Of a stretch of 64,000 bases of DNA, positions 26,296 to 35,144 are shown in pieces (position 1 is the stretch's first letter; each line of letters starts with the position of its first letter). The notes beneath the pieces are model-generated. The model searched no databases and was not told where the DNA came from. It saw only the letters and a program-made list of their open reading frames with translations. A program made the position numbers and the translations under genes. The DNA is from Saprospiraceae bacterium (GTDB lineage: Bacteria > Bacteroidota > Bacteroidia > Chitinophagales > Saprospiraceae), in the NCBI GenBank assembly GCA_016787575.1, contig JAEUUO010000011.1, forward strand, positions 1-64,000, given 5' to 3'.

Positions 26296-27983
26296 ATTTG
26301 ACTTCAATTGAAACCAAAACTGCTTGGATGATCCGACTGTCTGGCTTCACGGATGTTGGAAAAATTCGGGAACACAATGAAGATGACTATAGGATCTGTT
26401 GCAATTTAGAACAAGGATTTTGGGGCCATAGTCAAGACTTATATAATCCACTTTCGAAATCAGGGGCCTTAATGGTTGTGGCCGATGGAATGGGAGGTGC
26501 CGATGCTGGAGAAATAGCTTCCAGACTAGCAGTAGAAGCAATTAAAAAATATTTTTCAGAATTGACTTTGCAAGATAATGCCAGCGATGATGCAATTAAG
26601 GATCATTTGAAATTAGCATTCAATAGAGCTTTTCGGGCGATTTCAACTGCAATTGAAATTAATCCTGCATTGTATAAAATGGGGACCACACTTACAGTTG
26701 CCTGGTTGATGCCGCAAGGCTTGTATATAGCTTGGATTGGGGATAGTAGAGCTTACCTATTTAATAAAAATGGAAGATTAAATTTACAAGTCGATCAATA
26801 CAAAAACTGCTCGGACCGACTTAAGATTTTGACAGATGATCATTCATTGGTATGGCAAGAAGTAATTAAAACAAATGGGACTTTCTCAGCAGAACAAGCA
26901 AGGATATCACCTGAAAGCAACATCATTTTACGATGTCTAAGTAACGAATACTTAAATGATGAACCCGATCTTGTTGGGCCAATTAAAATTCAAAACAATG
27001 ACCGTATCTTTCTCTGTTCTGACGGACTCAATGGGATGCTTCCAGATGATACAGTTGAAGAACTCATTGCAAAATTTGAAGATGATTTAAATGCAGGAAA
27101 TGCATTGCTTGATGCAGCTAACCAAGCAGGAGGGAGAGATAATATTACTGTATTGTTGGCTTCGATTTTTAGTCCGGAGAATAGCCATCCTGATATAATA
27201 GAATCAACAACAATCCATTATAATAAAACTGGTAAAAAAAGAACAACTACACAGAAAAAATGGTTGATATCCGTTACAATTTCTTTAGTTATTCTAGGTT
27301 TATTATTTTTTATTGTTTATGTCGCCAATAAATCTTTACATACAAGTTCCTCGTCTTATGACAATAAACCAAATCTTATTCTTGGGACAAATGATGTAGT
27401 AGAAAAAAAAGACTCTCAGACAATCGAAATTTTAGATCAAAAGTATAAAACTAATGAAAATAATAAAAATGATTTGAATATCAAAAATAATTTATCTGAT
27501 GCAGCTAATGTTGATTCTTTAAAAACAATTATTGACAATCCATCAAGTAAATCAGATAGTAGTATCGCATCAATACCAAAACAACCAATTAACTTAAAGG
27601 TTATTCTTCCTGAAGATAAGGATATTAAAGTGAAACATGAGAAATATTACAAGCTCTTAAATGGCGAATCATGTAAAGATTTAAAACTTTCAATCTGCAA
27701 CTCTGCAATTACAAAGATTGAAAGAGTAAAAAGTCATAATGCTTCAAGCAATAATGTATATTATTATAATAGTAAAGACGATTCCAATAAATTTAAAAAT
27801 AGAACTGCATGCAATGAAGCAGAAATAAATGAACTTCTTCAATCATCTAACAATGTAGAATTAACCATTGAATTCAACATATTGAGAAAGAAAGGTGAAA
27901 ATTGCCAGGACGCAAAAATCATTAAAATCCTAGCGGTTTCATCTAATAAAAAAGATATTTTTAAAAAGGATGGCCGGAAGTAA
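26292..27983 (+). CDS. PP2C-type Ser/Thr phosphatase with transmembrane tail
   Basis: The product has 563 aa. The PP2C domain spans about 14-292, with the metal-binding and core motifs: HNEDDY (28-33), VADGMGGADAGE (63-74), GTTLTVAWL (131-139), WIGDSRAYLF (148-157), LTDDHSLV (180-187), CSDGLNGM (242-249) and GGRDNITVLL (280-289). A transmembrane helix at 324-345 leads to about 215 residues outside, with a low-complexity linker rich in Asn, Lys, Asp and Ser and a small C-terminal domain. It should reverse phosphorylation by the two upstream kinases. It overlaps its neighbours by 4 bases upstream and 14 downstream. Confidence 0.9.
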   Translation: MNLTSIETKTAWMIRLSGFTDVGKIREHNEDDYRICCNLEQGFWGHSQDLYNPLSKSGALMVVADGMGGADAGEIASRLAVEAIKKYFSELTLQDNASDDAIKDHLKLAFNRAFRAISTAIEINPALYKMGTTLTVAWLMPQGLYIAWIGDSRAYLFNKNGRLNLQVDQYKNCSDRLKILTDDHSLVWQEVIKTNGTFSAEQARISPESNIILRCLSNEYLNDEPDLVGPIKIQNNDRIFLCSDGLNGMLPDDTVEELIAKFEDDLNAGNALLDAANQAGGRDNITVLLASIFSPENSHPDIIESTTIHYNKTGKKRTTTQKKWLISVTISLVILGLLFFIVYVANKSLHTSSSSYDNKPNLILGTNDVVEKKDSQTIEILDQKYKTNENNKNDLNIKNNLSDAANVDSLKTIIDNPSSKSDSSIASIPKQPINLKVILPEDKDIKVKHEKYYKLLNGESCKDLKLSICNSAITKIERVKSHNASSNNVYYYNSKDDSNKFKNRTACNEAEINELLQSSNNVELTIEFNILRKKGENCQDAKIIKILAVSSNKKDIFKKDGRK

Positions 27984-28659
27984 TTATAGCAATTTGAAAT
28001 CAGGTATTTTAACCTTTTTAATTAGCTTGATGATCTATGGGGCTTGCATTCAAGGCAAAACTACTGAATCCCCTTCCAGACTTAACTTTACTATAAATGG
28101 GGATAACGAGCAGCCTAATATATTATTGGGAATATTAAATAAAACTGATTCGAATTTGTGCTATAAGGCATTGGTTGGGATCCCAATTACCCTAAAGACA
28201 GAACTAGAAAATGAAATCGCTCAATGGAGCATAAATGGAAAGCCGTATTCTGGCCAAAAAATTCAATTCCAACTTGAAAAACCTGGGATATTTGAGGTGG
28301 TTTTGTTTAATAAAAACACCTCTGAAATCTGTAAGAAATTCATATATATTCGAACACATGAAACTCAACCATTAAGAACTAATTTTAATGGAAATCTTTC
28401 CAATTTTAATTGTAGCAAATTGCAATTTTCAAACAATCGCTTTTATGCCACCATTTCAGGTTTGCCGGATGGATTTTACCATTTAATTGTCTTAGAAAAC
28501 AGGAAAATTAAAAATTATCGGACCAATTCAATTAATAGAGAAGCTATTATTAGATTTGATACCTCCTATTCAGTCAGACCGGAGGTAATACTTAGAAGTG
28601 TTACAAATAGTTTGAACAATGGAATAAATTGTATATTTTTAGCCAACCAATCCTTATGA
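27970..28659 (+). CDS. Exported protein of unknown function
   Basis: The product has 229 aa with an N-terminal hydrophobic segment (GILTFLISLMIYGACIQG) that could be a signal peptide or, with its Cys, a lipoprotein signal. The rest is beta-rich and PKD/Ig-like in feel (FTINGDNEQPNILLGIL, EIAQWSINGKPYSGQKI, FQLEKPGIFEVVLF). Two or more cysteines suggest an extracytoplasmic location. It overlaps the phosphatase gene by 14 bases. I do not recognise a family. Confidence 0.5.
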   Translation: MAGSNYSNLKSGILTFLISLMIYGACIQGKTTESPSRLNFTINGDNEQPNILLGILNKTDSNLCYKALVGIPITLKTELENEIAQWSINGKPYSGQKIQFQLEKPGIFEVVLFNKNTSEICKKFIYIRTHETQPLRTNFNGNLSNFNCSKLQFSNNRFYATISGLPDGFYHLIVLENRKIKNYRTNSINREAIIRFDTSYSVRPEVILRSVTNSLNNGINCIFLANQSL

Positions 28660-29249
28660 AACAATTTAATTATTTTCTACTTTTGGTATTTGGTTTAGTT
28701 TATAATCCAATAACATATTGTCAAGCCCCTACGCTTGCAGAAATTGAACAAAGAGCGCTTGAAAAAGCCAGAGAACTGGGTGACTTGCTTAAAATTATTG
28801 GAGATAAGCGAAATGATAGAAAAATCCGTCAAAATGCAAAGGATCTGGCGATTGACTTATTTGAAAGTGATTCAAATAAGATTGAAGTAATTTCAAAAGT
28901 ATCAAAGAAAAAGTCAGTTTTTAATATCCGAGAGTATCTGAATCGCCTGGACCATCTGCCTTATGATGATGTTCAAATCGAATGGAAATACATTCAGATA
29001 ATTGAAGATATTAAGCTAAAAGAAGATGGCAGTTATTATGGTAAGCTAAGAGTTTACCAATTATTTGAAGGGCAGGGAGCAGATAAAATTGCGGAATACA
29101 AGGACATAACTGAAAAAGATATTGAGGTTAAAATATTGGATCAGCAAATTGAAACAGGTTTAGGCCCAGGCAGAAAATATTTTAACTTGAAATTTGGTGA
29201 CATGACCGTATATAGATTATTGGATGATTCTGACAGAAATAAGCCATGA
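28656..29249 (+). CDS. Exported protein of unknown function
   Basis: The product has 197 aa from the ATG at 28656, which overlaps the previous stop as ATGA and gives the signal peptide MKQFNYFLLLVFGLVYNPITYCQ. An in-frame upstream ATG at 28629 is rejected. The mature part begins with a charged helix (EIEQRALEKARELGDLLKIIGD). It continues with a beta-rich domain (DVQIEWKYIQIIEDIKLK, YFNLKFGDMTVYRLLDD). No known motif is seen. It is probably a periplasmic or outer-membrane-associated part of the same complex as its neighbours. Confidence 0.5.
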   Translation: MKQFNYFLLLVFGLVYNPITYCQAPTLAEIEQRALEKARELGDLLKIIGDKRNDRKIRQNAKDLAIDLFESDSNKIEVISKVSKKKSVFNIREYLNRLDHLPYDDVQIEWKYIQIIEDIKLKEDGSYYGKLRVYQLFEGQGADKIAEYKDITEKDIEVKILDQQIETGLGPGRKYFNLKFGDMTVYRLLDDSDRNKP

Positions 29250-30487
29250 ATAATTTTGGCATGGGACTAAAAGTTTTATGCTTTATAGCTTTAGCACTTC
29301 CTTTGGTAGGGCAGTCAAATGCTTATTTTATTCAAAAAGCTGAAAATTTTATTAAAAATTTTCATGCACAACTTAACAACATACACAACAATGCATTTTC
29401 AGTTGTTAATCTGGAGAATGAGGCAATTGCGATTGTTCTGGATGAAATGATAAAAGATAGAGACCAAACATTGCTATATGACAATGTGTCTAAATCTTAC
29501 ATTACAAACAATTATATCAGTGCACAGAAATACATGGATAGTTATCAAGCTTATTTTAGAGATAGACTCAATAAGATTCCAGAAGTGTTTTCAGTGCAAT
29601 GTACATTTGGTGAATTCAAATTCGATACTGTATATATTGACTCCAGTGGCTTAAACAAGGTTTGCATGATCAGTCGTGTAGTAAATATTCACTATATCAA
29701 CGAGCTTGAAAAAAAATTACATCGATCTGATACTATTTCATTTTTTGTGCTTTTTGAAAAAGGCAATCCAAATAATAGATTTATTATCGGTTCGGAAAAA
29801 TACCGTCCGATACCTCCAACCCCTAAAGCTCTTGATACCGACGGTGATGGTATTTCAAATCAAAGGGATTCTTGCATTTTATTACCCGGCACAGAAAATT
29901 GTAATGGTTGCCCGGATACGGACTTGGATGGAATCTGCGACAAAATAGATCAATGCATTGATAAGTCAGGCCCCATTGAATGTAATGGTTGCCCGGATAC
30001 AGATGGAGATGGGATTTGTGATCTTGAAGATCTTTGTCCAATAGATAGTGGTTCCGTTAAGAATAATGGGTGTCCTGAAATAGTAAGTAAGTTTAAAGTG
30101 CTTGAAGTTGGTAGTTATCCTAAACTTCAAATACCATTTACATTTGATATCGATCAAATTGTAAATGCACCTACACATGAATATGAATTAGAATTGGGTT
30201 CAGGTTATAAACAAAATTTAAGCGAATTTTACCTTGGGGATTTTATGGGTGATGAAATTTATAAAATTGCATTCAAAGTAATTACAAATAGAATGGATTA
30301 TAGCATTATAATTGAAACAGATTTAATTGGTATAACTTTCTCAAACGGAAGAAATATAAGGATTGCACCTATAAGTAATGATATTTATATTAAATCCAAT
30401 AAGTTGATTCCAATAATAAAAATTTATTTCATAGATTTGAATAAGCAAGAAATGTTGTTGACTGAATTAAAACAAGCCTACAAATGA
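29246..30487 (+). CDS. Exported protein with thrombospondin type 3 calcium repeats
   Basis: The product has 413 aa. The signal peptide is around residues 5-22 (MGLKVLCFIALALPLVGQ). An alpha/beta domain of about 180 residues follows. Then come three acidic cysteine-containing repeats: DTDGDGISNQRDSC, DTDLDGICDKIDQC and DTDGDGICDLEDLC, separated by CNGCP. These are classical TSP3-type calcium-binding loops, used as spacers in outer-membrane and surface proteins. The last 130 residues are beta-rich (YELELGSGYKQNLSEFYLGD). It overlaps both neighbours by 4 bases. Calcium binding is inferred from the motif. Confidence 0.7.
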   Translation: MNNFGMGLKVLCFIALALPLVGQSNAYFIQKAENFIKNFHAQLNNIHNNAFSVVNLENEAIAIVLDEMIKDRDQTLLYDNVSKSYITNNYISAQKYMDSYQAYFRDRLNKIPEVFSVQCTFGEFKFDTVYIDSSGLNKVCMISRVVNIHYINELEKKLHRSDTISFFVLFEKGNPNNRFIIGSEKYRPIPPTPKALDTDGDGISNQRDSCILLPGTENCNGCPDTDLDGICDKIDQCIDKSGPIECNGCPDTDGDGICDLEDLCPIDSGSVKNNGCPEIVSKFKVLEVGSYPKLQIPFTFDIDQIVNAPTHEYELELGSGYKQNLSEFYLGDFMGDEIYKIAFKVITNRMDYSIIIETDLIGITFSNGRNIRIAPISNDIYIKSNKLIPIIKIYFIDLNKQEMLLTELKQAYK

Positions 30488-30990
30488 AAAAGTTAGTATT
30501 GTCAGCTTGCATGATAGTATCTTATTTTTATTCCTTTGGACAATCTGTATATCATGCCGATTTACAGTTAATGTCCTGTGCAGGCAATAATTTAAGTTTT
30601 TCATCAAATAATTGGCAAGTTTCCTATTCTATTGGGGAAATTGCGATTAACCAATCACCTACAAGACGAGAGGGATTTCAACAAACCTATAATAACCAAA
30701 TAAATCCACCCACAAAACCAATTTCAGAGGACTACAACACAATTATAACTCCAAATGGAGATAGTTATAATGAATATTTTACTTTAAATCCCCAGTTGAT
30801 TGAACCTGCTGTATTTTCTGTATTTAATAAATGGGGCACTAAAGTATACTTTGAAGAGAATTTTGACAACAATTGGAATGGCCTCAATTTAAATGGAGAT
30901 CATTTATCAGATGGAGTTTACATATATTTCATTGTAACTAAACAGAATAAATTATTATTTAAAGGCACCATAACGATCAAACAACAATAA
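30484..30990 (+). CDS. Secreted protein with T9SS type B (gliding-associated) C-terminal domain
   Basis: The product has 168 aa. The signal peptide is MKKLVLSACMIVSYFYSFGQ. About 50 residues resemble a short beta unit (SFSSNNWQVSYSIGEIAI). Residues 80-168 form a type B sorting domain (TIITPNGDSYNEYFTLNP, FSVFNKWGTKVYFEENFDNNWNG, LSDGVYIYFIV, FKGTITIKQ). It is almost all sorting domain, so it may be a small structural or anchor protein. In Flavobacteria, type B cargo depends on PorP/SprF-like partners. Such a protein is encoded two genes downstream, which supports a functional pair. Confidence 0.85.
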   Translation: MKKLVLSACMIVSYFYSFGQSVYHADLQLMSCAGNNLSFSSNNWQVSYSIGEIAINQSPTRREGFQQTYNNQINPPTKPISEDYNTIITPNGDSYNEYFTLNPQLIEPAVFSVFNKWGTKVYFEENFDNNWNGLNLNGDHLSDGVYIYFIVTKQNKLLFKGTITIKQQ

Positions 30991-30992
30991 CT

Positions 30993-32534
30993 ATGCAAAA
31001 AACAGTTCTACTTCTATTTTTTTTACTACTACTTACTAACAGAATTATTTTTAGTCAAGCTATTCCCAACAAATTCAATTACCAAGTATCTATACGCGAT
31101 GCAAATGGGGACGCTATAAGTGATCAAAATGTAAGTTTTAGGGTATCAATTATTGAAGATATTGCAAAACCACTTACTTACTCCTATCGTGAAGAACACA
31201 AAGTGGTTCCTACAAAATTTGGAATCGCAACAATAGTTATTGGTACTGGGATTAATAAATCCGGCCCAATTGAATCTATCCAGTTTCAAAATAAATCATA
31301 CTATCTAAGGATTGAACTTGATGAAAATGATGGGACAAATTATAAAGATCTTAGCGTTGCTCAATTGCTCAGTGTGCCTTATGCTATGGCTGCTAAACAG
31401 CTGGATAAGAACAACGCCAAAATAGGTGAGGTTCTAAAGTGGGATGGTATAAAGTGGACGCCTAGTAAAGACTCAATTGTACAAGGAGGGACTGGTGTGA
31501 CTTCTATAGCAACTGGTCAAGGACTAATTGGAGGACCAATTACTACCTCAGGTACTATTTCATTGCAGAATACAGGAGTTACAGCTGGAACATATGGATC
31601 AGCCAATCAGTCAGCTAGAATCCAAATTAATGCCACTGGACAAATTGTAAGTGCCTCGAATGTTTCAATACCTAGCGGAGGAACAGTTACGAGTGTTGGT
31701 ACTGGCGTTGGGCTCCAAGGGGGCACAATAACTAGTTCAGGAGTTATATCTTTGACGAACACAGGGGTAAATGCAGGGACATATGGTTCATCAACCATAA
31801 TACCTGGAATTACGGTTGATGCACAAGGACGTCTTACAAATATAACTAATTATCAAATAAATGGAACTGGTCAATGGAATACTTATCAGCAAAATGATAT
31901 AATAAATTCGAATTCAGGAAAAGTGTATATTGGAAATCAAAATGCACATGGTGAACTATGGGTGAAGAAAAAAACATATACGGGTACTACCGACAAAGAC
32001 GCAATTTTTGCTGGATTTATTTTTTCTACAAATCCAAATATTAGTCCATTTGCACATATAGGATTGGTAGATTTCACTACCAATATGTTTAGAGCAGGTA
32101 TTCGAAAGAATGTAAACCTTAATTCAAAATATGAAATATTTGCAGATCAAAAAAACTTTGTTATAAAACATCCAAAATATTCAGATAGTTTAATTGTTTA
32201 TACATGTGTTGAAGGTCCTGAAGCAGCAGTTTATGAGCGGGGTAGTTCTAGATTGGTAAATGGGAGAGCTGAAATTAAATTCTCTGAACATTTTGGATTA
32301 ATAATTAATCCAAGCACATTGACAATTCAACTTACACCAGGATCCCTCGAGTCCAAAGGATTGGGAATAATTGATAAAAATGCACAAGGGGTTACTATTG
32401 GTGAATTACTAAATGGAAATGGAAATTATTCCTTTGACTGGGAAGTTAAAGCGGTTAGAAAAGGTTATGAAGACAATCGAGTGGTACGCCATTTAAGCGA
32501 ATATCAAATCAATACCAATGATTTTAAAAAATAA
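30993..32534 (+). CDS. Exported tail-fibre-like protein
   Basis: The product has 513 aa with a signal peptide (LLLFFLLLLTNRIIFSQ). Residues 22-140 form a domain usual at the start of Bacteroidota fibre-like proteins (IPNKFNYQVSIRDANGDAI, LSVAQLLSVPYAMAAKQ). Residues 160-290 carry repeats like those of phage tail fibres (TGVTSIATGQGLIGGPIT, GTVTSVGTGVGLQGG, NTGVNAGTYGSS). The C-terminal 150 residues (CVEGPEAAVYERGSSRL ... HFGLIINPSTLTIQLTPG) resemble the conserved end found after peptidase or endosialidase-chaperone-type fibre tips, without a clear autocleavage site. It is probably a trimeric surface fibre. It lies between the type B cargo and the PorP/SprF-like gene. Confidence 0.65.
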   Translation: MQKTVLLLFFLLLLTNRIIFSQAIPNKFNYQVSIRDANGDAISDQNVSFRVSIIEDIAKPLTYSYREEHKVVPTKFGIATIVIGTGINKSGPIESIQFQNKSYYLRIELDENDGTNYKDLSVAQLLSVPYAMAAKQLDKNNAKIGEVLKWDGIKWTPSKDSIVQGGTGVTSIATGQGLIGGPITTSGTISLQNTGVTAGTYGSANQSARIQINATGQIVSASNVSIPSGGTVTSVGTGVGLQGGTITSSGVISLTNTGVNAGTYGSSTIIPGITVDAQGRLTNITNYQINGTGQWNTYQQNDIINSNSGKVYIGNQNAHGELWVKKKTYTGTTDKDAIFAGFIFSTNPNISPFAHIGLVDFTTNMFRAGIRKNVNLNSKYEIFADQKNFVIKHPKYSDSLIVYTCVEGPEAAVYERGSSRLVNGRAEIKFSEHFGLIINPSTLTIQLTPGSLESKGLGIIDKNAQGVTIGELLNGNGNYSFDWEVKAVRKGYEDNRVVRHLSEYQINTNDFKK

Positions 32535-33492
32535 AATAAAAGCTAATTTTGCTTTAATTGTTGGTATTTTAATTGGATCGAAATTTTCTGTTTCTTCACA
32601 GCTTATTCCAATATCCTACAACTTAAACAACAGAGTTTTAATTAATATTGCCACCCCTCATACTGAAAAGATTCAAAATAATTTTAGTCCAGTTCATGAG
32701 CTAGTATTTATGAATAGAACCCAATGGACTGGATTAGATCAGGGCCCAAAATTGAATGGCATAAGTTATGATTTTAATTTAGACGAAAACACTAGAATGG
32801 GTTGTAATATTTATCATGAATCATTTGGTCCATTAAGTAGTTTGTTTGTTGCAGGAAATTATGTTTATAGTTTAAATTTAAATTCGTCAAATCAAATTTC
32901 TGGCGGAGCTTCCATTAGATACAATTTAAATCAATTAAATACTTCAAAAGCTTTTGTAAATCATCCTACAGATCCGCTATTAGAAAACAATCATACTACT
33001 TCATTTTTAAGCTTTAATCCTGCTATATCTTATTCTGGTGTAATTCCTTCGGCTGATATAGGCTATGTATTTGGTGCAACTTATCATAATGCTCTAAATA
33101 TCAAGATTGATAAGTATAGAGCTTTTGCTCCATTACAGGTTTTTGTTCTAAATGGGTCAATCATAAAATTTTTGTCACCTGGCTTTAGAAATGTGAGTTC
33201 AATTGAAGGAGGAGTAGTTTATAGAAAATATAGTTCAATATCTGATGATGTGCAACTCTATTTAAAATATAATTGGCATGGAAAGTTGAATATACGCCCT
33301 GGATTTAGATTTGGAATTGTTCAAGAACTTAGTATACACGCCTTGCAAATGGATTTTGGTTTTCCGATTGCCAAAATATTTAAATTCGAGAGAAAAATAA
33401 TTGAATTTAATTATGTATTTGAATTGCCCTTTCCTTCAAGTCCAGCTGCATTTGGAACGACTCATGAAATAAGTATGTCTGTTTTATTTTAG
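32518..33492 (+). CDS. PorP/SprF-family outer-membrane protein
   Basis: The product has 324 aa. A signal region ends in SKFSVSSQ. The mature part begins like PorP/SprF members (NNRVLINIATPHTEKIQNNF, then FMNRTQWTGLDQGPKLNGISY) and has the regular beta-strand pattern of a 14-strand barrel. It ends in an aromatic residue (ISMSVLF), as outer-membrane barrels do. In T9SS, PorP/SprF proteins are linked to type B cargo. It overlaps the fibre gene by 17 bases and closes the operon. Confidence 0.75.
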   Translation: MILKNKIKANFALIVGILIGSKFSVSSQLIPISYNLNNRVLINIATPHTEKIQNNFSPVHELVFMNRTQWTGLDQGPKLNGISYDFNLDENTRMGCNIYHESFGPLSSLFVAGNYVYSLNLNSSNQISGGASIRYNLNQLNTSKAFVNHPTDPLLENNHTTSFLSFNPAISYSGVIPSADIGYVFGATYHNALNIKIDKYRAFAPLQVFVLNGSIIKFLSPGFRNVSSIEGGVVYRKYSSISDDVQLYLKYNWHGKLNIRPGFRFGIVQELSIHALQMDFGFPIAKIFKFERKIIEFNYVFELPFPSSPAAFGTTHEISMSVLF

Positions 33493-33940
33493 TAAGGAAT
33501 CATTTAATAATCCAATATATATGATTATAACAAAGTACAAAGCACCAATTTGAATAATTAATTTATGAGTTGGTGGAAAGCGACATATTACATATATTTT
33601 ATTTTACTGATCATGAGTTTCTTGTTTCGGAATAAAACCAGGATAATTTCAATTTTGTATTAATTAACAAGACAATATATGTTAATAAAATTATTTTAAC
33701 AGGAGAAGTAATGACCATTGTTTTTTAAATATAATAGCCAGATAATTTACAATGTAAGACACTTTTTGTATAAATATTGACCAACGGCCGTGTTAGAATT
33801 GTCGAACTATTATTGTAGTGAAACTCGGATTAGATAAATAAAATAACATAAGAAACTGTATTTAAATATTTTAATTTAAACGATTAATACTAATATTAAG
33901 CAAAGTATAGTAAAGAATAATCAAAAATAAATTTAATTTT
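33493..33940 (+). other. Gap after the kinase operon, with one tiny membrane-peptide frame
   Basis: There is no clear gene. A 32-residue frame at 33565-33663 (MSWWKATYYIYFILLIMSFL then RNKTRIISILY) would be a single-span peptide, but nothing else supports it. The rest is very AT-rich. Confidence 0.25.
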
Positions 33941-34579
33941 ATGAAAATTTATATTCATTTTTATTCATTTTTGTTGATCGTATTTTTATTTTGTGGATGC
34001 TCCACAAATAAATATTTAAAATTAAATACAAATTTAAATACAAGTAATAGAAATAATTTCTATTTACTAAGTGAGGAATTTAAATTAATTAAAATCCAAG
34101 ATTCAAACAAAAGTTATAATAGTACACTACCTGTAAATTTGAATTACAGTGTGGGTGAAACGAATAATAGTAAGCCAATTTTATCAAGTAAAATCAAGTC
34201 AAATATTAAACGCTTGGTAATGAATTCTGTTCAAAATAAATTGACCCAAAATAATCTGAGTTCAAAAACAGGAACTGCAGATTTGATTTTTAAATTTTGC
34301 GGCAATGGATTTATTAAGGCACTACATTACAATGTGAATAATATTAATGTACAATATAATAAAAAAATAGAATCACTGCAAAAGAAAAGCAAGGCTAAGA
34401 AATATGGAACAATGTTTCTAATATTTTTTTTAGGTGGATTTGTCTTGTCTCTCCTGATTTTAATAATAGGATTGTCTGGCGCTGGTTGTTTAGCTATTGT
34501 AGTTGCGCTGATGTCTATAACTTCATATGTGATAAGTGCTGTATATTTAATTTTATGGGCCATTGCATTGAGTCCGTAG
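33941..34579 (+). CDS. Lipoprotein with C-terminal membrane helices
   Basis: The product has 212 aa. The lipoprotein signal is SFLLIVFLFCGCSTNKY, with the modified Cys at about residue 21. The middle is rich in Asn and Lys (NLNTNTSNRNNF-like) and AT-rich in DNA. Two strong hydrophobic helices lie near the end (MFLIFFLGGFVLSLLILIIG and LAIVVALMSITSYVISAVYL). A lipid anchor and two spans in one small protein is unusual. The family is not recognised. It stands alone between two gaps and is probably accessory cargo. Confidence 0.45.
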   Translation: MKIYIHFYSFLLIVFLFCGCSTNKYLKLNTNLNTSNRNNFYLLSEEFKLIKIQDSNKSYNSTLPVNLNYSVGETNNSKPILSSKIKSNIKRLVMNSVQNKLTQNNLSSKTGTADLIFKFCGNGFIKALHYNVNNINVQYNKKIESLQKKSKAKKYGTMFLIFFLGGFVLSLLILIIGLSGAGCLAIVVALMSITSYVISAVYLILWAIALSP

Positions 34580-35144
34580 GAAGTTAATATTTTTTTTATA
34601 AATCCATTTCCCAAAAATTTAAATTATTAAGGCTTCAACTTATAATAGAATTAAATATAATTTCAAAAATAATTTTGTAATGATGGATATGGAAGTACGT
34701 TTAGAGGATAATTTTTATACTCATCAAGGATACATCTAACTGACTCAACTTGTTTTATATAACATACCTTGGATTTTTACTATCATTTTCATTCCAATTG
34801 GTGGATCAATTTTTAAATTTGACTTTTATTTTACAGAAAACACATCCCGGTTAATATAAAACTAATTAAAATAATACGCTAGTTCACCCTAAAAAAGAAA
34901 AATTGTATATCAAATTTATATTCTTATTGTACTTCTGGTCCAATTCCATTTTAGCTATCGGTTCATGGTGCAAATTGTTGAATTGAACTAACGTATAAAC
35001 TGCCGTTTCCTTTGCTTCAGTATTTTATTTAGTCAATTCAATTTTTAAGAACTTAGTTAAGTAAGCTATAAGGGTTTATAGAATTGAATTCACCTGGTTC
35101 CATAAATTATTTGATTCTACTGCTTTATATTTACAGGCCTTAAA
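34580..35144. other. AT-rich gap before the restriction operon
   Basis: I find no reading frame of convincing length. Just before hsdM, TTTATATTTAC (35124-35134) resembles a Bacteroidota -7 region, but the only TTTG upstream (35110) is too close. No repeat or RNA is recognised. Confidence 0.35.

Noticed and set aside
29823..30178. Minus-strand reading frames of 70-72 aa
   Set aside because: They are antisense to the calcium-repeat region of the exported protein at 29246-30487.
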